Of a DNA stretch of 64,000 bases, positions 1-9,052 are shown in pieces; position 1 is the stretch's first letter; each line of letters opens with the position of its first letter. A model generated the notes under the pieces. It was not told where the DNA came from and searched no databases. It saw nothing but the letters and a program-made list of their open reading frames with translations. Source of the DNA: Paratinospora sagittata (lineage: Eukaryota > Streptophyta > Magnoliopsida > Ranunculales > Menispermaceae); contig JAYMFD010003428.1 in assembly GCA_035771175.1 (NCBI GenBank), positions 1-64,000 on the forward strand. Reading direction: 5' to 3'. The translations under genes and the position numbers were made by a program.

Positions 1-159
1 TAAAATTCTCGGGGATATTGGAACGGAGTTCCATATATTCTGGGGATTCCTATAAGGATATTGGGACCTCGCTCAAAGAGTTGGTGGAGAAAGCAATTTG
101 GTGGATTGGTAGCGATTGCCTCAAACACATTTTCTAAGTAAATTTAGTTCATTTAAACC

Positions 160-3100
160 AAAATTTGATATTTAGGGGGTCAAAAATTCATCGCGATATT
201 CGAACGGAGTTCCCTCTATTCTGGGGGGTTGCTAGAAGGATATTGGAACTCGCCTTAAAGAGTAGGTGGAGAAAGCAATCCGGTGGACTGATCGCGATTG
301 CCTCAAACACATTTTCTAAGTAAATTTAGTTCATTTAAACCAAAATTTGAGATTTGGGGGTCAAAAATTCACTGGGATATTGGAACGGAGTTCCATCTAT
401 TCCGGGGCTTCCTAAAAGGATATTGGGACTCGCTCAAAGAGTTGGTGGAGAAAGCAATCTGGTGGATTGGTAGCGATTGCCTCAAACACATTTTCTAAGT
501 AAATTTAGTTCATTTAAACCAAAATTTGATATTTAGTGGTCAAAAGTTCATCTGGATATTGGAAAAGAGTTCCATCTATTCTGGGGGGGTTGTTCGAAGG
601 ATATTGGGACTCGCTTGAAGAGTAGGTGGTGAAAGCAATCCGGTGGATTGGTCGCCGATTGCCTCAATTTCTTTTTCAAAGTATATTTAGTTCATTTAAA
701 CCAAAGTTTTAGATTTGGGGGGTCAAAAAATTCTCCGGGATATTGGAATGGAGTTCCATCTATTCTGGGGATTCCTAGAAGGATATTGGGACTCGCTCAA
801 AGAGTTGGTGGAGAAAGCAATCTGGTGGATTGGTAGCGATTGCCTCAAAACACATTTTCTAAGTAAATTTAGTTCATTATAAACCAAAATTTGATATTTA
901 GGGGTCAAAAATTCCATCGGGATGTTCGAACGGAGTTCCATCTATTCTGGGGGGGTTGCTAGAAGGATATTGGGACTCGCTTAAAGAGTAGGTGGAGAAA
1001 GCAATCCGGTGGATTCATCGCGATTGCCTCAAACACATTTTTTAAGTAAATTTAGTTCATTTAAACCAAAATTTGAGATTTGGGGGTCAAAAATTCACCG
1101 GGATATTGGAACGGAGTTCCATCTATTCCGGGGCTTCCTAGAAGGATATTGGGACTCGCTCAAAGAGTTGGTGGAAAAAGCAATCTGGGTGGATTGGTCG
1201 CGATTGCCTCAAACACATTTTCTAAGTAAATTTAGTTCATTTAAAACAAAATTTGATATTTAGGGGTCAAAAATTCTCCGGGATATTGGAACGGGGTTCC
1301 ATATATTCTGGGGATTCCTAGAAGGATATTGGGGACTCGCTCAAAGAGTTGGTGGAGAAAGCAATTTGGTGGATTGGTAGCGATTGCCTCAAACACATTT
1401 TCTAAGTAAATTTAGTTCATTTAAACCAAAATTTGATATTTAGGGGTCAAAAATTCATCGCGATATTCGAACGGAGTTCCCTCTATTCTGGGGGGTTGCT
1501 AGAAGGATATTGGAACTCGCTTAAAGAGTAGGTGGAGAAAGCAATCCGGTGGACTGATCGCGATTGCCTCAAACACATTTTCTAACTAAATTTAGTTCAT
1601 TTAAACCAAAATTTGAGATTTGGGGGTCAAAAATTCACTGGGATATTGGAACGGAGTTCCATCTATTCCCGGGGCTTCCTAGAAGGATATTGGGACTCGC
1701 TCAAAGAGTTGGCGGAGAAAGCAATCTGGTGGATTGGTAGCGATTGCCTCAAACACATTTTCTAAGTAAATTTAGTTCATTTAAACCAAAATTTGATATT
1801 TAGGGGTCAAAAATTCATCTGGATATTCGAACGGAGTTCCATCTATTCTGGTGGGTTGCTAGAAGGATATTGGAACTCGCTTAAAAGAGTAGGTGGAGAA
1901 AGCAATCCGGTGGATTAATCGCGATTGCCTCAAACACATTTTCTAAGTAAATTTAGTTCATTTAAACCAAAATTTGAGATTTGGGGGGTCAAAAATTCAC
2001 TGGGATATTGGGAACGGAGTTCCATCTATTCCGGGGCTTCCTAGAAGGATATTGGGACTCGCTCAAAAGAGTTGGTGGAGAAAGCAATCTGGTGGATTGG
2101 TAGCGATTGCCTCAAACACATTTTCTAAGTAAATTTAGTTCATTTAAACCAAATTTTGATATTTAGGGGTCAAAAATTCATCTGGATATTGGAAAAGAGT
2201 TCCATCTATTCCGGGGCTTCCTGAAGGATATTGGGACTCGCTCAAAGAGTTGGTGGAAAAAGCAATCTGGTGGATTGGTCGCGATTGCCTCAAACACATT
2301 TTCTAAGTAAATTTAGTTCATTTAAAACAAAATTTGATATTTAGGGGTCAAAAATTCTCTCGGGGATATTGGAACGGAGTTCCATATATTCTGGGGGATT
2401 CCTAGAAGGATATTGGGACTTCGCTCAAAGAGTTGGTGGAGAAAGCAATTTGGTGGATTGGTAGCGATTGCCTCAAACACATTTTCTAAGTAAATTTAGT
2501 TCATTTAAACCAAAAATTTGATATTTAGGGATCAAAAATTCATCGGGATATTCGAACGGAGTTCCCTCTATTCTGGGGGGTTGCTAGAAGGATATTGGAA
2601 CTCGCTTAAAGAGTAGGTGGAGAAAGCAATCCGGTGGATTGATCGCGATTGCCTCAAACACATTTTTTAAGTAAATTTAGTTCATTTAAACCAAAATTTG
2701 AGATTTGGGACTCGCTTAAAGAGTAGGTGGTGAAAGCAATCCGGTGGATTGGTCGCGATTGCCTCAATTTTTTTTTCAAAGTATATTTAGTTCATTTAAA
2801 CCAAAGTTTTAGATTTGGGGGTCAAAAATTCTCCGGGATATTGGAATGGAGTTCCATCTATTCTGGGGATTCCTAGAAGGATATTGGGACTCGCTCAAAG
2901 AGTTGGTGGAGAAAGCAATCTGGTGGATTGGTAGCGATTGCCTCAAATACATTTTCTAAGTAAATTTAGTTCATTTAAAACCAAAATTTAATATTTAGGG
3001 GTCAAAAATTCATCGGGATGTTCGAACGGAGTTCCATCTATTCTGGGGGGTTGCTAGAAGGATATTGGGACTCGCTTAAAGAGTAGGTGGAGAAAGCAAT

Positions 3101-4100
3101 CCGGTGGATTGATCGCGATTGCCTCAAACACATTTTTTAAGTAAATTTAGTTCATTTAAACCAAAATTTGAGATTTGGGGGTCAAAAATTCACCGGGATA
3201 TTGGAACGGAGTTCCATCTATTCCGGGGCTTCCTAGAAGGATATTGGGACTCGCTCAAAGAGTTGGTGGAAAAAGCAATCTGGTGGATTGGTCGCGATTG
3301 CCTCAAACACATTTTCTAAGTAAATTTAGTTCATTTAAAACAAAATTTGATATTTCGGGGTCAAAAATTCTCGGGGATATTGGAACGGAGTTCCATATAT
3401 TCTGGGGATTCCTATAAGGATATTGGGACCTCGCTCAAAGAGTTGGTGGAGAAAGCAATTTGGTGGATTGGTAGCGATTGCCTCAAACACATTTTCTAAG
3501 TAAATTTAGTTCATTTAAACCAAAATTTGATATTTAGGGGTCAAAAATTCATCGGGATATTCGAAACGGAGTTCCCTCTATTCTGGGGGGTTGCTAGAAG
3601 GATATTGGAAACTCGCTTAAAGAGTAGGTGGAGAAAGCAATCCGGTGGACTGATCGCGATTGCCTCAAACACATTTTCTAAGTAAATTTAGTTCATTTAA
3701 AACCAAAATTTGAGATTTGGGGGTCAAAAATTCACTGGGATATTGGAACGGAGTTCCATCTATTCCGGGGCTTCCTAAAAGGATATTGGGACTCGCTCAA
3801 AGAGTTGGTGGAGAAAGCAATCTGGTGGATTGGTAGCGATTGCCTCAAACACATTTTCTAAGTAAATTTAGTTCATTTAAACCAAAATTTGATATTTAGG
3901 GGTCAAAAGTTCATCTGGATATTGGAAAAGAGTTCCATCTATTCTGGGGGGTTGTTCGAAGGATATTGGGACTCGCTTGAAGAGTAGGTGGTGAAAGCAA
4001 TCCGGTGGATTGGTCGCGATTGCCTCAATTTCTTTTTCAAAGTATATTTAGTTCATTTAAAACCAAAGTTTTAGATTTGGGGGTGAAAAAATTCTCCGGG
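160..4100. other. Indel-rich left end of the array
   Basis: Single-base length changes are dense here and sparse afterwards. Examples: extra G in the G-runs near 175, 586, 717, 950, 1982 and 2392; extra A near 846, 1884, 2064, 2511, 2980, 3564, 3610, 3699 and 4060; extra C near 651 and 1668; an inserted T near 879; a lost base in cctgaagg near 2222. Nearly all are +1 and most lengthen a homopolymer. They are mostly private to single monomers rather than shared by HOR copies. This pattern fits residual sequencing or consensus error near a contig or low-coverage edge, though real decay at an array edge cannot be excluded. Confidence 0.7.
2652..2761. repeat. Truncated out-of-phase monomer (110 bp)
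   Basis: This is the only strongly short monomer seen. It starts as a B-type monomer (gagatttggg), then jumps at 2705-2710 to actcgcttaaagagtagg plus gtgaaagc, the distal half of a C monomer. The normal gtcaaaaattc through gatat segment is missing, about 69 bp net. Both parents contain ttggg at the junction (gatttggggg and gatattgggac), so a microhomology-mediated deletion is the simplest reading. If the ancestral order was B-C-D, the deletion would have removed about 250 bp. Confidence 0.85.
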
Positions 4101-5101
4101 ATATTGGAATGGAGTTCCATCTATTCTGGGGATTCCTAGAAGGATATTGGGACTCGCTCAAAGAGTTGGTGGAGAAAGCAATCTGGTGGATTGGTAGCGA
4201 TTGCCTCAAACACATTTTCTAAGTAAATTTAGTTCATTTAAACCAAAATTTGATATTTAGGGGTCAAAAATTCATCGGGATGTTCGAACGGAGTTCCATC
4301 TATTCTGGGGGGTTGCTAGAAGGATATTGGGACTCGCTTAAAGAGTAGGTGGAGAAAGCAATCCGGTGGATTGATCGCGATTGCCTCAAACACATTTTTT
4401 AAGTAAATTTAGTTCATTTAAACCAAAATTTGAGATTTGGGGGTCAAAAATTCACCGGGATATTGGAACGGAGTTCCATCTATTCCGGGGCTTCCTAGAA
4501 GGATATTGGGACTCGCTCAAAGAGTTGGTGGAAAAAGCAATCTGGTGGATTGGTCGCGATTGCCTCAAACACATTTTCTAAGTAAATTTAGTTCATTTAA
4601 AACAAAATTTGATATTTAGGGGTCAAAAATTCTCCGGGATATTGGAACGGGGTTCCATATATTCTGGGGATTCCTAGAAGGATATTGGGACTCGCTCAAA
4701 GAGTTGGTGGAGAAAGCAATTTGGTGGATTGGTAGCGATTGCCTCAAACACATTTTCTAAGTAAATTTAGTTCATTTAAACCAAAATTTGATATTTAGGG
4801 GTCAAAAATTCATCGGGATATTCGAACGGAGTTCCCTCTATTCTGGGGGGTTGCTAGAAGGATATTGGAACTCGCTTAAAGAGTAGGTGGAGAAAGCAAT
4901 CCGGTGGACTGATCGCGATTGCCCTCAAACACATTTTCTAAGTAAATTTAGTTCATTTAAACCAAAATTTGAGATTTGGGGGTCAAAAATTCACTGGGAT
5001 ATTGGAACGGAGTTCCATCTATTCCGGGACTTCCTAAAAGGATATTGGGACTCGCTCAAAGAGTTGGTGGAGAAAGCAATCTGGTGGATTGGTAGCGATT
5101 G

Positions 5102-5281
5102 CCTCAAACACATTTTCTAAGTAAATTTAGTTCATTTAAACCAAAATTTGATATTTAGGGGTCAAAAGTTCATCTGGATATTGGAAAAGAGTTCCATCTA
5201 TTCTGGGGGGTTGTTCGAAGGATATTGGGACTCGCTTAAAGAGTAGGTGGTGAAAGCAATCCGGTGGATTGGTCGCGATTG
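5102..5281. repeat. Reference monomer C (odd class, 180 bp)
   Basis: Diagnostic bases are aaaagttcatctgg, ggaaaagagttcc, tctggggggttgttcgaagg and gtaggtggtgaaag, with ggattggtcgcg at the end. C is almost always followed by a D monomer. The dyad differs from that of other types: TGGAA and TTCCA are separated by aagag. The segment gttcgaaggatattggg (5213-5229) is a 7 of 9 match to the essential bases of the mammalian CENP-B box. Confidence 0.9.
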
Positions 5282-5460
5282 CCTCAATTTCTTTTTCAAA
5301 GTATATTTAGTTCATTTAAACCAAAGTTTTAGATTTGGGGGTCAAAAATTCTCCGGGATATTGGAATGGAGTTCCATCTATTCTGGGGATTCCTAGAAGG
5401 ATATTGGGACTCGCTCAAAGAGTTGGTGGAGAAAGCAATCTGGTGGATTGGTAGCGATTG
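5282..5460. repeat. Reference monomer D (even class, 179 bp)
   Basis: D starts with a divergent head, cctcaatttctttttcaaag followed by tatatttag, instead of cctcaaacacattttctaag. It then has aaagttttagatttggggg, attctccggg, ggaatggagttcc and ctggggattcctagaagg. The head appears about 40 times in the window, essentially always directly after a C monomer. Later copies often read gggactctctc in place of gggactcgctc. Confidence 0.9.
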
Positions 5461-5640
5461 CCTCAAACACATTTTCTAAGTAAATTTAGTTCATTTAAAC
5501 CAAAATTTGATATTTAGGGGTCAAAAATTCATCGGGATGTTCGAACGGAGTTCCATCTATTCTGGGGGGTTGCTAGAAGGATATTGGGACTCGCTTAAAG
5601 AGTAGGTGGAGAAAGCAATCCGGTGGATTGATCGCGATTG
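5461..5640. repeat. Reference monomer A1 (odd class, 180 bp)
   Basis: Diagnostic bases are atcgggatgttcgaacgg, ctattctggggggttgctag, gggactcgcttaaagagtag and ggattgatcgcg. It contains the perfect 8-bp palindrome GTTCGAAC at 5539-5546, followed by gga and GTTC, so the GAAC arm can pair with either flanking GTTC. A direct count gives 72 G+C in 180 bases. The A/T-rich head carries aaattt at 5482-5487, tttaaa at 5494-5499 and aaattt at 5503-5508. Confidence 0.9.
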
Positions 5641-5819
5641 CCTCAAACACATTTTTTAAGTAAATTTAGTTCATTTAAACCAAAATTTTAGATTTGGGGG
5701 TCAAAAATTCACCGGGATATTGGAACGGAGTTCCATCTATTCCGGGGCTTCCTAGAAGGATATTGGGACTCGCTCAAAGAGTTGGTGGAGAAAGCAATCT
5801 GGTGGATTGGTAGCGATTG
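5641..5819. repeat. Reference monomer B1 (even class, 179 bp)
   Basis: Diagnostic bases are gatttggggg, attcaccggg, tattccggggcttcctag, cgctcaaagagttgg and ggattggtagcg. The 15-bp dyad TGGAAC-gga-GTTCCA at 5721-5735 is intact. It is one base shorter than its odd neighbour, which gives the 359-bp dimer. Variant B1' ends gtggaaaaagc...ggtcgcg and is followed by an aaaacaaaa head. Variant B2 has attcactggg. Confidence 0.9.
5721..5735. other. Recurrent short dyad in the monomer (representative)
   Basis: TGGAAC-gga-GTTCCA gives 6-bp arms and a 3-base loop. B1, B2 and E monomers keep it; E often has ggg as the loop. C has TGGAA-aagag-TTCCA. A1 has GTTCGAAC-gga-GTTC. It is broken in monomer 25 of the 27-mer HOR (ggaacggggttgg, from 36401, 38554, 43398, 48242 and 52190). 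Short dyads are reported as enriched in centromeric satellites, but a role here is inference. Confidence 0.6.
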
Positions 5820-8154
5820 CCTCAAACACATTTTCTAAGTAAATTTAGTTCATTTAAACCAAAATTTGATATTTAGGGGTCAAAAATTCATCGGGATGTT
5901 CGAACGGAGTTCCATCTATTCTGGGGGGTTGCTAGAAGGATATTGGGACTCGCTTAAAGAGTAGGTGGAGAAAGCAATCCGGTGGATTGATCGCGATTGC
6001 CTCAAACACATTTTTTAAGTAAATTTAGCTCATTTAAACCAAAATTTGAGATTTGGGGGTCAAAAATTCACTGGGATATTGGAACGGAGTTCCATCTATT
6101 CCGGGGCTTCCTAGAAGGATATTGGGACTCGCTCAAAGAGTTGGTGGAAAAAGCAATCTGGTGGATTGGTCGCGATTGCCTCAAACACATTTTCTAAGTA
6201 AATTTAGTTCATTTAAAACAAAATTTGATATTTAGGGGTCAAAAATTCTCCGGTATATTGGAACGGGGGTTCCATATATTCTGGGGATTCCTAGAAGGAT
6301 ATTGGGACTCGCTCAAAGAGTTGGTGGAGAAAGCAATTTGGTGGATTGGTAGCGATTGCCTCAAACACATTTTCTAAGTAAATTTAGTTCATTTAAACCA
6401 AAATTTGATATTTAGGGGTCAAAAATTCATCGGGATATTCGAACGGAGTTCCCTCTATTCTGGGGGGTTGCTAGAAGGATATTGGAACTCGCTTAAAGAG
6501 TAGGTGGAGAAAGCAATCCGGTGGACTGATCGCGATTGCCTCAAACACATTTTCTAAGTAAATTTAGTTCATTTAAACCAAAATTTGAGATTTGGGGGTC
6601 AAAAATTCACTGGGATATTGGAACGGAGTTCCATCTATTCCGGGACTTCCTAAAAGGATATTGGGACTCGCTCAAAGAGTTGGTGGAGAAAGCAATCTGG
6701 TGGATTGGTAGCGATTGCCTCAAACACATTTTCTAAGTAAATTTAGTTCATTTAAACCAAAATTTGATATTTAGGGGTCAAAAGTTCATCTGGATATTGG
6801 AAAAGAGTTCCATCTATTCTGGGGGGTTGTTCGAAGGATATAGGGACTCGCTTAAAGAGTAGGTGGTGAAAGCAATCCGGTGGATTGGTCGCGATTGCCT
6901 CAATTTCTTTTTCAAAGTATATTTAGTTCATTTAAACCAAAGTTTTAGATTTGGGGGTCAAAAATTCTCCGGGATATTGGAATGGAGTTCCATCTATTCT
7001 GGGGATTCCTAGAAGGATATTGGGACTCGCTCAAAGAGTTGGTGGAGAAAGCAATCTGGTGGATTGGTAGCGATTGCCTCAAACAAATTTTCTAAGTAAA
7101 TTTAGTTCATTTAAACCAAAATTTGATATTTAGGGGTCAAAAATTCATCGGGATGTTCGAACGGAGTTCCATCTATTCTGGGGGGTTGCTAGAAGGATAT
7201 TGGGACTCGCTTAAAGAGTAGGTGGAGAAAGCAATCCGGTGGATTGATCGCGATTGCCTCAAACACATTTTTTAAGTAAATTTAGTTCATTTAAACCAAA
7301 ATTTGAGATTTGGGGGTCAAAAATTCACCGGGATATTGGAACGGAGTTCTATCTATTCCGGGGCTTCCTAGAAGGATATTGGGACTCGCTCAAAGAGTTG
7401 GTGGAGAAAGCAATATGGTGGATTGGTAGCGATTGCCTCAAACACATTTTCTAAGTAAATTTAGTTCATTTAAACCAAAATTTGATATTTAGGGGTCAAA
7501 AGTTCATCTGGATATTGGAAAAGAGTTCCATCTATTCTGGGGGGTTGTTCGAAGGATATTGGGACTCGCTTAAAGAGTAGGTGGTGAAAGCAATCCGGTG
7601 GATTGGTCGCGATTGCCTCAATTTCTTTTTCAAAGTATATTTAGTTCATTTAAACCAAAGTTTTAGATTTGGGGGTCAAAAATTCTCCGGGATAATGGAA
7701 TGGAGTTCCATCTATTCTGGGGATTCCTAGAAGGATATTGGGACTCGCTCAAAGAGTTGGTGGAGAAAGCAATCTGGTGGATCGGTAGCGATTGCCTCAA
7801 ATACATTTTCTAAGTAAATTTAGTTCATTTAAACCAAAATTTGATATTTAGGTGTCAAAAATTCATCGGGATGTTCGAACGGAGTTCCATCTATTCTGGG
7901 GGGGTTGCTAGAAGGATATTGGGACTCGCTTAAAGAGTAGGTGGAGAAAGCAATCCGGTGGATTGATCGCGATTGCCTCAAACACATTTTTTAAGTAAAT
8001 TTAGTTCATTTAAACCAAAATTTGAGATTTGGGGGTCAAAAATTCACTGGGATATTGGAACGGAGTTCCATCTATTCCGGGGCTTCCTAGAAGGATATTG
8101 GGACTCGCTCAAAGAGTTGGTGGAAAAAGCAATCTGGTGGATTGGTCGCGATTG

Positions 8155-8334
8155 CCTCAAACACATTTTCTAAGTAAATTTAGTTCATTTAAAACAAAAT
8201 TTGATATTTAGGGGTCAAAAATTCTCCGGGATATTGGAACGGGGTTCCATATATTCTGGGGGGTTGTTCGAAGGATATTGGGACTCGCTTAAAGAGTAGG
8301 TGGTGAAAGCAATCCGGTGGATTGGTCGCGATTG
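8155..8334. repeat. Hybrid monomer E/C
   Basis: The left half is E-type (aaaacaaaa, attctccggg, ggaacggggttccatatatt). The right half is C-type (ggggttgttcgaagg, gtggtgaaagc) and is followed by a D monomer. The switch lies about 8255-8265, inside the shared ctgggg run, and keeps monomer phase. The F and B2 monomers that normally lie between E and C are absent, so this is an in-register deletion junction. Confidence 0.85.
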
Positions 8335-8872
8335 CCTCAATTTCTTTTTCAAAGTATATTTAGTTCATTTAAACCAAAGTTTTAGATTTGGGGGTCAAAA
8401 ATTCTCCGGGATATTGGAATGGAGTTCCATCTAATCTGGGGATTCCTAGAAGGATATTGGGACTCGCTCAAAGAGTTGGTGGAGAAAGCAATCTGGTGGA
8501 TTGGTAGCGATTGCCTCAAACACATTTTCTAAGTAAATTTAGTTCATTTAAACCAAAATTTGATATTTAGGGGTCAAAAATTCATCGGGATGTTCGAACG
8601 GAGTTCCATCTATTCTGGGGGGTTGCTACAAGGATATTGGGACTCGCTTAAAGAGTAGGTGGAGAAAGCAATCCGGTGGATTGATCGCGATTGCCTCAAA
8701 CACATTTTTTAAGTAAATTTAGTTCATTTAAACCAAAATTTGAGATTTGGGGGTCAAAAATTCACCGGGATATTGGAACGGAGTTCCATCTATTCCGGGG
8801 CTTCCTAGAAGGATATTGGGACTCGCTCAAAGAGTTGGTGGAAAAAGCAATCTGGTGGATTGATCGCGATTG

Positions 8873-9052
8873 CCTCAAACACATTTTCTAAGTAAATTTA
8901 GTTCATTTAAAACAAAATTTGATATTTAGGGGTCAAAAATTCTCCGGGATATTGGAACGGAGTTCCATCTATTCTGGGGGGTTGCTAGAAGGATATTGGA
9001 ACTCGCTTAAAGAGTAGGTGGAGAAAGCAATCCGGTGGATTAATCGCGATTG
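8873..9052. repeat. Hybrid monomer E/F
   Basis: It begins E-type (aaaacaaaatttgatattt, attctccgggatattgg) and ends F-type (ggggttgctagaagg, tattggaactcgc, ggattaatcgcg). Phase is preserved and the length is 180 bp. It marks the boundary between the 7-mer/4-mer mixture and the 16/14-mer series that begins at 9053. Confidence 0.8.

Larger units (their letters stand above)
1..8872. repeat. Sub-array I: mixed 7-mer and 4-mer modules
   Basis: Monomers follow A1-B1'-E-F-B2-C-D (7-mer) and A1-B1-C-D (4-mer) orders irregularly. From 5102 the order reads about C-D-A1-B1-A1-B2-E-F-B2-C-D-A1-B1-C-D-A1-B2-E/C hybrid-D-A1-B1'. The first ~4 kb has many 1-bp insertions relative to the other copies, and there is one truncated monomer at 2652-2761. 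No non-satellite sequence is present. The left edge cuts into an E-type monomer. Confidence 0.85.

Noticed and set aside
723..941. Minus-strand open frame of 72 codons
   Set aside because: It exists only because of several 1-bp insertions in the indel-rich left end. The equivalent place in other copies is not open to this length.
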